A stretch of DNA of 64,000 nucleotides from VSJD01 sp041653875 (GTDB lineage: Bacteria; Verrucomicrobiota; Kiritimatiellia; JAAZAB01): NCBI GenBank assembly GCA_041653875.1, contig JBAZEM010000016.1, forward strand, positions 1 to 64,000, given 5' to 3'. The position numbers and the translations under genes were made by a program. Of this stretch, positions 52,601 to 61,052 are shown piece by piece. Below the pieces are notes generated by a model that ran no database searches, had not been told where the DNA came from, and saw only the letters and a program-made list of their open reading frames with translations. Each line of letters starts with the position of its first letter. Position 1 is the stretch's first letter.

Positions 52601-54930
52601 CCGCCGGCGGCCCGGTGGTCGCCAGCGCGAGCGATGTGCTGACGCTCCTATCCATGGGACCAACCGTGGTGCTTAATCCCGACTACGCGCTCACCGCAAC
52701 AAATCAACCCGTCTATATCACGCGCGATTATGGATTCGGATCCGTGCCCGGCATCGTGACCGTGGGCGGCGTTCCGATTACCGTGACCTCCTGGTCGGAT
52801 GGGGCGATCCTGGCCACCGTTCCGCCCGGGACGCCCAGCGGTCAGCTGCTCGTGCGGCGTGGCGACAATGGCCGTATCTCGCCGATGGGCGTGACGCTCA
52901 CAACCTTCGAAAGCGGAGCAACGGTGCGGCATGTTTATCCGGCCCCGTATCCCGCGCACCCGATTCAGGATGCCATTGATGCGGCCGCCGCCGGCGACCT
53001 GATCCTGGTGCATCCCGGCGCGTATGACGAAAACGTCATTGTGTGGAAACCGGTGCGTCTGCAGGGAGCCGGCGCGCCCTCAACGCTGATTAACGCGAAT
53101 CCCTCCCCGAACGAACGGCTGACGGCCTGGCACACGAAAGTGCAGTCGTTGATCGGCACCCCGGGCACGGATCCCTATGCCGCCAGCGAGTGTCCCGGGA
53201 TCATGGTGCTTGGTGCCGTCCCCGGCTCGCCTTTCGCGCCGGGAAACACCGCGCGGATCGACGGCTTTACGATCTATGGTTCGCTCCTGGGCGGCGGCGT
53301 CTTTGCACCCCGGGATATTCACGGATTGCGGATCGGCAACAACCGGATCTTGAGCAACCAGGGCACGTTTTCCGGCGGCATTGCCATCGGCACGCAGGAT
53401 ACGGGCACGCCCGGGAACAACGATCATGTGACCGTGCATGACAACATGGTCATTAAAAACGGCGGTATCACGGGCGGGGGCGGAATTTCCATCTTCGACC
53501 TGTCGCCGAATTATATCGTCACCAATAACACGATCGCCGGCAATCTGACACGCGGCAACGGCGGCGGTATCTGCCACGAGGGATTGAGCACCAATGGCCT
53601 GATTGTCGACAACCGTATTTTCGCCAACGAGGTGTTCTACGGCGTTAATGTCGGCGGCGAAGGCGGCGGTGTTTTTGTCAGCGGCGAAGTTGTCGCCGGA
53701 CAAGTCACGGCCGGCGCCGGAACGGTCGCCATTCGCGGCAACCTGATCCAGGGCAACCTGGCGGCCGGCTCCCACGGGGGCGGCATCAGCGCCGCCAATT
53801 TCAACGGCCAGGACGTCCTGAGCAATCCAGGCCAGACCAACCTGTGGTATGCGCTGTATGTGTTCGATAATTTTATCATGAACAATGTGGCCGGCTTCGC
53901 GGGCGGCGGCGTTTCTCTGCGTGACGTGGCGCGCGGGTTTGTCGTCAACAACACCATAGTCAATAACGACAGCACCGCCACCTCCCGGCTGGCGTTCCCG
54001 GCCGGGACGCTGAATTCCACGCCGCAGGGCGCGGGGCTTGTGGCCCACGCACACAGCCTGGCCATCACCAATGCCTCCGGTCAGGCGTATGCCAATCCGG
54101 TGCTGGAGGATAACATCATCCGGCATAACCGTTCGTTCTATAATGACGCCGCGCTGAATAACGGCGCCGGCGGTCTGGCGGCCAATGCCGCGCACCCCTA
54201 TTGGGACCTGGCCGTCGCAGGCGCCGCCGGGGTATTGGCGCCGCGCTATTGCCTGCTGACGGATACCACCGGATATGACGCCTCGAACCTGATGGGCGCA
54301 CCGCGATTCAACGCCGCCTATGTTAACCAGCTGGATACGGCCACGATTCTGGACGAGGCCGGCAATAACATCTCCGTGCGGCTGCTGCCCATCGGCGCGC
54401 GGGGCGATTATCATCTGACGGCTTCATCCGCCGCCATCGGGCAGGGGGGCGGACTGCTGATCGGAACGTTTCCGGCCCTGGCCCTGGATATAGATGCCGA
54501 GACACGGCCCACCGGTGCGGCGCCGGATGTCGGCGCCGACGAATATGTGGATTCCAATGGCGATGGCATTCCCGATTACTGGGAACGGCTATACGGCATT
54601 GTCATGACGCCGACCTCCGATGCCGATGGCGACAGCTTCCTCGATAAAAACGAATATGCGGCCGGCACGGATCCGCGGGACGCGCAATCGTTCCTGGGGA
54701 TCGTCATGCTCGATCATCTATCGGCCGGCATCCGGCTCCAGTGGCATAGCGTCTGGGGCAAAGCCTATGATGTGACCAAGGTTTCCAACCTGATGGGCGC
54801 CACTTACTTGGCGGCATATAGCAATGTGTTTGCCGATGCGCCAGTCAATGTAGTGACCAATCTGCCCGATCTTCCTGCGCGTCAATTCTATCGAATCGAA
54901 CTGAATCAGACCGGCAACGACGACCCGTAA
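49630..54930 (+). CDS. Giant secreted SdrD-like / IPT / beta-helix protein
   Basis: A 1766-residue protein. Start ATG 49630 follows GGAGGG; an ATG 12 bp earlier lacks a site. Residues 1-~30 are a signal peptide ending near MAPAAALA. Two or more SdrD-B-like modules follow (SVFYDANQNGFRDPGENGII near 410, SDVNADGIIDDLDSDG near 605). An IPT/TIG-like domain lies near 1030-1090 (VPGIVTVGGVPITVTSWSDG). A right-handed parallel beta-helix spans ~1110-1570 (PIQDAIDAAAAGDLILVHPG, then NNTIAGNLTRGNGGGI-type turns). A calcium-type DSNGDGIPDYWERLYG / DADGDSFLDKNEYAAGTDP segment sits near 1640. First gene of the redox cluster; probably a surface scaffold or binding protein. Confidence 0.88.
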   Translation: MKYFTMLTVTRITSTMVWIIMSMAPAAALALTVNVTDEAGAPVSGFRWLVEEDTTTVTVPGAPVADSISLVIHKSYAPVVMTGHTATASAAIDVPDGRYLVSILPDSGHAMNSGLATNGQASATIVVNTHPIPTAQVSIQVFADHNPINNIYDAGESGLAGFKIMLADLGGPLSTDTFGNPLGTTYMQDANGDFVTDMDGNYIAAMMGSGVILTDTNGNATVKYLAPGKYGVQIIPPAGADWIQTATIEGTPTIDAWVKANEPALFVEGFGGGFKHTSFGFVSPSLLPWATNAPAPTVTNGTVRGRLVNNHFSKPPVTQGFYPGEPVSDGWIGLNDPTAAQQGLYAAACNADSTFVITNVPPGAYQLVTWDFPLDALFGFNAITVTNGADLNLGNVLCYRWFGALEGSVFYDANQNGFRDPGENGIIGQAINLRFRDGTMYQTRLTDGAGNYSFSEVFPFFKWLVAEVDYTRLKPTGMTAVVDEGGKVLPDNGWTMPSRDKLSPQPQIEMDTNSPSYGRPIINPNTGNNLSRTETGPVLLEAMMLFLNQVNVIDWGKVDYTADENGGISGIVYYNTTRAENNPQDAAAETWEPGIPRVQVNLYSDVNADGIIDDLDSDGRETLADVDNYPFGWQEGGTKGPEDVDRNGNGIFNPGDALNIAHTDSWDDSPPEGSIMTNIPVIHGQQVKPGFDGFGTWNQVRPGVFDGGFAFASYYPGGMADNTSAEVEGLPAGTYIVEADAPPGYLHFRSQDKNVDFGDSFQPSKQPLAALTPLAFPPCVGDPYVVPAQLTLFPDTPAPLAGQTLRGPDRKQVRLEKAQNPGVNFFLFTEVPKAARAIGFVNNDLAAEFDPTSPLFGEKAAPAWLPVAFTDFNGREILRVYTDEFGGYNALLPSTYTVNVPCPSGVSPSMLTLVINKPTMPDPNHPGMQIMDPFYNPNYSVTPWTLQYYPATTTYLDTPIVPVAAFVGDRYRQLDVEAPTRTPLVFSASGPAGGPVVASASDVLTLLSMGPTVVLNPDYALTATNQPVYITRDYGFGSVPGIVTVGGVPITVTSWSDGAILATVPPGTPSGQLLVRRGDNGRISPMGVTLTTFESGATVRHVYPAPYPAHPIQDAIDAAAAGDLILVHPGAYDENVIVWKPVRLQGAGAPSTLINANPSPNERLTAWHTKVQSLIGTPGTDPYAASECPGIMVLGAVPGSPFAPGNTARIDGFTIYGSLLGGGVFAPRDIHGLRIGNNRILSNQGTFSGGIAIGTQDTGTPGNNDHVTVHDNMVIKNGGITGGGGISIFDLSPNYIVTNNTIAGNLTRGNGGGICHEGLSTNGLIVDNRIFANEVFYGVNVGGEGGGVFVSGEVVAGQVTAGAGTVAIRGNLIQGNLAAGSHGGGISAANFNGQDVLSNPGQTNLWYALYVFDNFIMNNVAGFAGGGVSLRDVARGFVVNNTIVNNDSTATSRLAFPAGTLNSTPQGAGLVAHAHSLAITNASGQAYANPVLEDNIIRHNRSFYNDAALNNGAGGLAANAAHPYWDLAVAGAAGVLAPRYCLLTDTTGYDASNLMGAPRFNAAYVNQLDTATILDEAGNNISVRLLPIGARGDYHLTASSAAIGQGGGLLIGTFPALALDIDAETRPTGAAPDVGADEYVDSNGDGIPDYWERLYGIVMTPTSDADGDSFLDKNEYAAGTDPRDAQSFLGIVMLDHLSAGIRLQWHSVWGKAYDVTKVSNLMGATYLAAYSNVFADAPVNVVTNLPDLPARQFYRIELNQTGNDDP

Positions 54931-54955
54931 CCCCCCCCCGAGGATAAAGATACAT

Positions 54956-57349
54956 ATGAAAACAGGTTGTATGCTCAGATTGGCGGTCGCGGTTGGCATG
55001 ATGTCCGCGTTTCTGCCGATGGCGCGCGCGGATGTGGTGACCAACTGGAATACCATGACGTTGAACATGATTACCAACAGCGGCCAGACGGCCATTACGG
55101 CTGCGCGCGCCCTGGCCATGGTTCATGTGGCCATCTATGACTCGGTCAACGCGCTCGACCGGACACATGCGCCCTTCCGGGTGCCGATGATGATCATGGC
55201 GCCGCGGCCCTGCTCGACGAACGTAGCCGCCGCGGCGGCCGCGCACGCCGTTTTGTCCGCACTCTACACCAATAGCACGGCAGCCTTGAATGCCGCCTTT
55301 GCCGCCGACTTGGCGGCGGAATCCGATCCGCTGGCGCGGACCAATGGCGCGTTCCTCGGGAACTATGTGGGCGGACAAATCGTGGCCTGGCGGCAGAATG
55401 ATGGCTCCACGATGCCGACCAATATGGCGCCCTATGTTCCGGGGACCAATGCCGGCGATTGGCGGCCAACCTTTCCCGGATATCAGCCGGCCATGATGCC
55501 GCACTGGGCGATGGTGACGCCGTTTGCGATGACCATGGGCAACCAGTTTCGTCCGCCGGCGCCGCCCGTTTTGACCGGCGCCACCTACGCCGCCGCCTTC
55601 GACGAGGTTAAGCAATATTCCACGAACGTCGTCTGGACCAACGCCGCCCAGCCGGACATTGTCTGGTTCTGGGTGGATATGCCTGGAACCGTGACGACAG
55701 CCGGGCGCTGGAACCAGATTGCCCAGCTTACGGCCACCAATAATTCGGTTGTCGAAAATGCCCGCCTGTTCGCGATGCTCAATGTTGCCCTGGCCGACGC
55801 CGGTATCGGCGCCTGGGACGCCAAGTATTATTATAATGCCTGGCGCCCGATCACGGCCATTCGCGAAGCCGATACCGACGGCAACCCGTTGACGGTTGCC
55901 GATACGAACTGGGTCCCGTTTATCACCAATACCCCGGCCTTCCCCGAATATGTCTCGGCGCACAGCGCGTTCAGCGCCGCGGCGGCCGCGGCGCTATCCA
56001 ACTTTTATGGTGCCAATGCCTGGGACTTTACCGTTCAGCCGTATAACGCGATGTCCGTGGCCCGGACGTATGCGAGCTTTTCCGAGGCAGCCCGGGAAGC
56101 GGCCATATCCCGGCTGTGGGCCGGAATTCATTTCAGTTTCGGCAACAGCAACGGACTGACGGCCGGGGAAGGCATCGGCAATTACGTCAGCGGATCGTTT
56201 TTCGGCGTCCCGGGCGAGTTCGTTCCGGATCTGGACGGGATCGACACCGACGGCGACGGCAACGTCAGCAACGATTACGTCAATCTCAAGCTGTCGGCCG
56301 GCGACGGTTTTGTCAAAGGGGCCGACGGCCGCGATTTTTATTGCTTCGGCTTTTCGGATATAACCGGATTAAGCTCGAACGCCGCGATGATGGCCGGTAT
56401 GCTGGCCGCCGAACTCTCGGCCCCGACCTTGCGCTTCAAGGAGGGCCAGCATGTCTATCTGCGGTTGCTTAATGTCGGCATGTTGATGCGGCCAGACTTG
56501 TTCGACCCGCACACCGTGCATTTTCACGGATTTCCCAATGCGGCGCCGATATTCGACGGGGAACCCATGGCTTCGGTTTCCATCAACATGGCCGGCACTA
56601 TAACCTATTATTACGAAATTGTGGAGCCGGGCACGTTCATGTATCACTGTCACGTTGAAGCCACCGAGCATATGGAAATGGGGATGCTCGGCAACCTGTA
56701 TGTCGCGCCGATCCAGAACAATCTGACCAACGGCACGATTTTGTCCGGCGGCTTCGTCCATTCCAACGGATTCACCTATGTGTATAACGACGGCGACGGC
56801 TCCACACGCTACGATGTGGACTATCCGATCCAACTCGGCAGTTTCGACAGTTTCTTTCACGAACAGCATATTCAGGTTCAACCGCTGCCATTTTCCGACT
56901 TGAAGGGCGATTATCCGTGGATCAACGGGCGCGGCTACCCGGATACGATTAATCCCGGCTATATCACCAATATGAACGGCAACGCCTCCCAGAAATTGTC
57001 CGCCCGAGTGACCGCCACGCAGGGCCAGAAAATACTTCTGCGTATCTCGAACCTCGATACGGTCAACTATCATACGATGTGCGTATTGGGCATTCCCATG
57101 ACCGTGGTTGGCCGTGGCGCCCGCTTGCTGCGCGCGGCCGACCCGGATGGCGGCGGTCCGTTGCTGGGCAGCAATCTGTATTATCAGACGACGTCTGTAA
57201 CGCTGGGCGGCGGCCAGTCCTGCGATGCCATTCTCGATACGGCCGGCGTTCCGACCGGAACCTATGTGCTCTATTCCACCGATCTGCGGGAGTTGAATAA
57301 CGGGCCGGAGGACTACGGCGGCATGATGACCGAAATCATAATTCAATGA
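54956..57349 (+). CDS. Vanadium-haloperoxidase-like domain fused to a cupredoxin (multicopper oxidase) module
   Basis: A 797-residue exported protein (signal peptide residues 1-25, ending ARA). Residues ~30-420 match the PAP2/vanadium-dependent haloperoxidase fold. The motif order K290-x6-RP298 (KYYYNAWRP), VSAH336 in place of PSGH, and SR386-x5-H392 (SRLWAGIHF) is complete, with spacings inside the family range. Residues ~460-620 are a cupredoxin domain with HFHG (H522, H524) and HCH-x5-H-x4-M (H564, C565, H566, H572, M577), i.e. type 1 and type 2/3 copper ligands. Residues ~640-797 form a second cupredoxin-like domain without the HCH pattern. It follows the giant protein by 25 bp and precedes two more cupredoxin proteins. 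Confidence 0.88.
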   Translation: MKTGCMLRLAVAVGMMSAFLPMARADVVTNWNTMTLNMITNSGQTAITAARALAMVHVAIYDSVNALDRTHAPFRVPMMIMAPRPCSTNVAAAAAAHAVLSALYTNSTAALNAAFAADLAAESDPLARTNGAFLGNYVGGQIVAWRQNDGSTMPTNMAPYVPGTNAGDWRPTFPGYQPAMMPHWAMVTPFAMTMGNQFRPPAPPVLTGATYAAAFDEVKQYSTNVVWTNAAQPDIVWFWVDMPGTVTTAGRWNQIAQLTATNNSVVENARLFAMLNVALADAGIGAWDAKYYYNAWRPITAIREADTDGNPLTVADTNWVPFITNTPAFPEYVSAHSAFSAAAAAALSNFYGANAWDFTVQPYNAMSVARTYASFSEAAREAAISRLWAGIHFSFGNSNGLTAGEGIGNYVSGSFFGVPGEFVPDLDGIDTDGDGNVSNDYVNLKLSAGDGFVKGADGRDFYCFGFSDITGLSSNAAMMAGMLAAELSAPTLRFKEGQHVYLRLLNVGMLMRPDLFDPHTVHFHGFPNAAPIFDGEPMASVSINMAGTITYYYEIVEPGTFMYHCHVEATEHMEMGMLGNLYVAPIQNNLTNGTILSGGFVHSNGFTYVYNDGDGSTRYDVDYPIQLGSFDSFFHEQHIQVQPLPFSDLKGDYPWINGRGYPDTINPGYITNMNGNASQKLSARVTATQGQKILLRISNLDTVNYHTMCVLGIPMTVVGRGARLLRAADPDGGGPLLGSNLYYQTTSVTLGGGQSCDAILDTAGVPTGTYVLYSTDLRELNNGPEDYGGMMTEIIIQ

Positions 57350-57398
57350 AGCCTGATGTGTTTGCGCACCGCAAGCACCGGGAGAGGAGAGAACGTCC

Positions 57399-58685
57399 AT
57401 GAGCTATCATTGCATATCTCGAACCGCCATCGTGGTTGCGTCCCTGATGGCGGCCGGCCTGTTGACACCGGCCTTGGCCGAACGTCATTGGATTGAGGGC
57501 GTCTCCATCGCGGATGGCGGCGCCGTGACGCTTACCGCGCGCGATGGCCACATTAAGACACCAGAGGGGGGCAGTATTTATATGTGGGGATATGCCGCCG
57601 GCGAAGGCGCCATGCAATATCCCGGTCCGACACTGATCATGAACGAAGGGGCCACCGTGCAGATTAATCTGCACAATACCCTGACAACGCCGGTCTCGAT
57701 CGTTTTTCCGGGCCAGGAGGGCGTCCTTGCAACCGGGGGCGAAGCCGGCGCGTTAACCCGCGAAGCCGCGCCCAACGGCGGCGCCGTATCTTACGCGTTC
57801 ACGGCCCACCAGCCGGGAACGTATTTGTACCATAGCGGCACGCGCCAGGATTTACAGGTGGAAATGGGTCTGGTCGGAGCGCTGATCGTCCGGCCGGCCG
57901 TTGCCACGCAGGCTTATAACCATGCGTCGACCGTGTTCGATCATGAATACCTGTTCCTGCTCACGGAGGCAGATCCCAACGTGCATGCGGCAATCGAGAC
58001 CGGACATCCGGCCCGGGCGGACATGACCTCGTTCTGGGCGGTGTATTGGTTCATCAACGGCCGGTGCGGGCCGGACACCATGTCGGCGCCGGGTGTGACA
58101 TGGCTGCCCAACCAGCCGTACGATTGTTCGCCGACGATGTATCCTGGCGAAAAACTGCTGATGCGCCTAATCGGCGCCGGGCGGGATCTGCATCCTTACC
58201 ATATGCACGGCAATAACGCCACGATCGTTGCGCGTGACGGCCGCATGCTGGAAAGCGTTCCCGGCGTGTCCGGACCGGACCTGGCCGAGTCCGATTTCAC
58301 CATTACGGTGGCGCCGGGACAAACCACGGATGCGATTTTCGAGTGGACAGGCGCCAAGCTCGGTTGGGATATCTACGGTCACACGAGCACCAACGAACCG
58401 ATGATGCCCCATGAATATGCTCCCGACCATGGCAAGGCCTTTCCCGTTACCTTGCCGAACCCGATGGACCTGACCTATGGCGGTCATTACAGCGGCAGTC
58501 CCTTCCTGGGCGGCATGGGCATGTTGCCGCCCGCCAACGAAGGGCTCAATCCCTATGGAGCTTTCATGTATATGTGGCATTCGCATAACGAGAAGGAAAT
58601 CGTGAATAATAACGTTTTCCCGGGCGGGATGCTGACCATGATGATGGTCATGCCCCCGACAACCAACATGGTGATGGCGCCCTAA
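57399..58685 (+). CDS. Secreted multicopper-oxidase-like protein with altered T1 site
   Basis: A 428-residue protein with a signal peptide (residues ~1-27, ending ALA). Cupredoxin domain 1 contains YPGPTLIMNEGATVQINLHN and YLYHSGTRQDLQVEMGLVGA; the later domain has HPYHMHG (H265, H268, H270) and at the C-terminus WHSHNEKEIVNNNVFPGGM. In canonical oxidases the last motif is HCH with a cysteine as type 1 copper ligand; here it is H394-S395-H396, so the type 1 site is altered and must be supplied by a partner or missing. Start ATG 57399 follows GAGAGGAGAG. It lies 49 bp after the fusion gene. Confidence 0.85.
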   Translation: MSYHCISRTAIVVASLMAAGLLTPALAERHWIEGVSIADGGAVTLTARDGHIKTPEGGSIYMWGYAAGEGAMQYPGPTLIMNEGATVQINLHNTLTTPVSIVFPGQEGVLATGGEAGALTREAAPNGGAVSYAFTAHQPGTYLYHSGTRQDLQVEMGLVGALIVRPAVATQAYNHASTVFDHEYLFLLTEADPNVHAAIETGHPARADMTSFWAVYWFINGRCGPDTMSAPGVTWLPNQPYDCSPTMYPGEKLLMRLIGAGRDLHPYHMHGNNATIVARDGRMLESVPGVSGPDLAESDFTITVAPGQTTDAIFEWTGAKLGWDIYGHTSTNEPMMPHEYAPDHGKAFPVTLPNPMDLTYGGHYSGSPFLGGMGMLPPANEGLNPYGAFMYMWHSHNEKEIVNNNVFPGGMLTMMMVMPPTTNMVMAP

Positions 58686-58733
58686 TGCGCCGGAGATCGC
58701 TTTCAAGGCGCAACTTATTGAAGGAAGATCATA

Positions 58734-60059
58734 ATGCAAAACAAATCCATACTCGCGATTGGGGCGGCGTTGACGATCTGGCTGCCCGGCGCCGGCGCTT
58801 ACGGCGCCGAGTTTTTCTTGCGGGCGGCCGCCGTGACGAATACGTTGCCCAACAACGGCGGACAGATCCTGCAATGGGGATTCGCGCGCGATTCGGCGTT
58901 CGGCGCCCTGGATGGCACGGTGACCGTGCCCGGCCCGACACTCACCGTGCCGCCGGGCGACACCACCTTGACCATCCACATGGATAACGATCTTCCCGAT
59001 ACGGTGTCGGTGGTTATTCCCGGCCAGACACCGGCCGCCGGCCAGGCGCCGGTGCGCAACGCGGACGGACGGATCACGGCGTTCACCTTCGAAACGCCAT
59101 CCGGAAACGCCGCCCCGGTAGATTACGTCTGGTCAAATCTGCGGCCGGGCTCCTATTTATATCACAGCGCCTCCCATCCGGCCGTTCAACGGCCGCTGGG
59201 ACTTTACGGCGCGATGATTCACGACAGTCAGGCGGGGGCGGCCTATTCGAACGTGACGTATGACCGCGACATCCTGCTATTTTTCAGCGAATTGGATCCG
59301 CGTCTTAATCAAGCCGTTAATCAAGCCGAATTCGGGCCCGGGAAAATGATGACCAGCACGGTGGATTATAAGCCCGGGTATTATATGGTGAACGGAGAAG
59401 CCTTGACCAATGGCCTCTGGTCCGCCGCGGCGACGCCCGGCGAGCGGATCCTGTTCCGTCTGATCAATGCCGGTTCCCGCACGCGCCTGCCGTTGCTTCA
59501 TGGAGCGTATGCACAGTGGGTTGCCGAGGACGGCTCCTTGTATCCGTTTCGCCGGCTTCAATACAGTCTGATTTTGCCGGCGCATAAAACGGCCGACGTG
59601 TTGTTGACCAATACCGCGGCCCAGGTGACATGGTACGATCGCCGGGCTGTGAGCAATCCGCCGCAACCACTGGATTCCAATGATAACGGGTTGCCCGATG
59701 CCTGGGAAGAACTCTGGTTCGGCGGCTTCACCAACGCCGTGCCCGATGCCGATTCGGACGGCGACGGATTTTCCAACATGCAGGAATATGTGGCCGATAC
59801 CCAGCCGCTCAATGCTCAATCCTTTGTGCGGATTGCCGAAATCCACGCGGATGGCGTCCAGCAGCGTGTGATCGTGGGCTCCACCTCCGCCGATCGCGTT
59901 TATCACCTGTTTTCACGCGACGGATTGCAATATGGCATCGGACCCTGGCGGGCCGTATCCGGATTTGAGGCGGGTTCGCCCGGAACGACGACGCTGATGG
60001 ATACCAATACGCCGCCCGTCAGGGTTCGCGCCTACAAAATCGAAGTGGATTTGCCGTAG
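58734..60059 (+). CDS. Secreted cupredoxin-type oxidase homologue with calcium-type tail
   Basis: A 441-residue exported protein (signal peptide ~1-24). Two cupredoxin domains recall multicopper oxidases (VPGPTLTVPPGDTTLTIHMD; YLYHSASHPAVQRPLGLYGA; FRLINAGSRTRLPLLHGAYA), but the HxH and HCH ligand sets are mostly lost, so it may be non-catalytic. A C-terminal segment DSNDNGLPDAWEELWFGG ... DADSDGDGFSNMQEYVADTQ is the calcium-binding thrombospondin-3-like motif also found at the end of the giant protein (49630). Start ATG 58734 follows AAGGAAG. Likely co-transcribed. Confidence 0.82.
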   Translation: MQNKSILAIGAALTIWLPGAGAYGAEFFLRAAAVTNTLPNNGGQILQWGFARDSAFGALDGTVTVPGPTLTVPPGDTTLTIHMDNDLPDTVSVVIPGQTPAAGQAPVRNADGRITAFTFETPSGNAAPVDYVWSNLRPGSYLYHSASHPAVQRPLGLYGAMIHDSQAGAAYSNVTYDRDILLFFSELDPRLNQAVNQAEFGPGKMMTSTVDYKPGYYMVNGEALTNGLWSAAATPGERILFRLINAGSRTRLPLLHGAYAQWVAEDGSLYPFRRLQYSLILPAHKTADVLLTNTAAQVTWYDRRAVSNPPQPLDSNDNGLPDAWEELWFGGFTNAVPDADSDGDGFSNMQEYVADTQPLNAQSFVRIAEIHADGVQQRVIVGSTSADRVYHLFSRDGLQYGIGPWRAVSGFEAGSPGTTTLMDTNTPPVRVRAYKIEVDLP

Positions 60060-60175
60060 GAAAGCGGATTCGATCGAGGAACGCCGCTCGGGGCCGCCCG
60101 CTGAAAAAAGTATTATCGTAAAGCGCGCTATGGTAGGATCTCGCCTTCGGGTCTTCCATTCGAGGTGCCGATTTA

Positions 60176-60709
60176 ATGATATCCGCCGCTCATCGTCTGT
60201 TGCCATCCTGGTTTTCAGGCATCGTTTTTTTTCTGATCGCACTCCTGGCGCCCGGATGCGTCTCGCCACGAGCAACGGATGGAAACCGCCCCGGCGCCGC
60301 GCCGGTTGCCGTTTCCAATGCGCCGGCAACCGGCCCCATCGTCTCCAATGGCATTACGGCCGAGATGGCCGCGGAACTGGACCGGCGCTGGGGTATTCGC
60401 GTCGAGAGCCTGCGGCTTTCCGCCCATGGGCATATCCTCGATTTCCGTTACCGGGTGCTTGATCCCGATAAGGCGCGCCTGCTGGCCGATAGAACCAAAG
60501 AAGCGTATCTGATCAACGAGGCCACCGGCGAACGCCTGAAAGTTCCCAATATGCCCAAAGTGGGGTCGTTGCGTTCGACCGCAGTTCAATTGGAGCGCAA
60601 CCGCATCTACCTGATCCTCTTCGCCAATCCGGGCGCCAGAGTCAAGTCGGGCCATCGCGTCACAGTGGAAATTGCCGGCTTCCGGGCGGACCATCTGATT
60701 GTGGAGTGA
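60176..60709 (+). CDS. Lipoprotein of unknown function in the redox cluster
   Basis: A 177-residue protein with an N-terminal lipoprotein signal; lipobox LLAPGC, lipidated C28. A flexible linker precedes a compact domain from ~60 (AELDRRWGIRVESLRLSAHG, HILDFRYRVLDPDKARLLAD, RIYLILFANPGARVKSGHRV). It resembles a conserved hypothetical family that I cannot name. Start ATG 60176 follows GAGGTG. It is 116 bp after the last cupredoxin gene and is probably the last gene of the cluster, anchored in a membrane. Confidence 0.75.
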   Translation: MISAAHRLLPSWFSGIVFFLIALLAPGCVSPRATDGNRPGAAPVAVSNAPATGPIVSNGITAEMAAELDRRWGIRVESLRLSAHGHILDFRYRVLDPDKARLLADRTKEAYLINEATGERLKVPNMPKVGSLRSTAVQLERNRIYLILFANPGARVKSGHRVTVEIAGFRADHLIVE

Positions 60710-61052
60710 AGTTTTCCCCCATCCAACCACCTGTTTGAAGCGCGCATTACGTCAACCATTGCCCGGTCTATATCCAAGGAAGAACTGGCTACGGGGATGT
60801 ATATGAAATCCATGTCTCCCAGGAGGGAATTGGCCGCTTTCCTGGAGGAACGTTCGCTTTGTCTGAAACCACACAAACGCGAAAACCAACATTTGACGGC
60901 GAAAATTTATGCCGATAACTTACGAAAAAAGAGGGGGTTGATCTTGACAAACTGAATCAGCTTATGAAACAGTATGTTAGACAAAAACAAAATGACGGGC
61001 AACGTATGCCCCCACCTAAAACTGGACAGTTTGTAATGAAAGCCCCTCAAGC
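60710..61052. other. Gene-poor stretch with one weak small frame
   Basis: A frame from ATG 60797 to 60955 (MYMKSMSPRRELAAFLEERS and onward, 52 residues) is open also upstream to ~60717 (FEARITSTIARSISKEEL) and reads like protein, but matches no family known to me. It may be a degraded gene. ACCTAAAACTGGACAGTTTG near 61012 resembles insertion-sequence ends, without further support. Confidence 0.3.
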
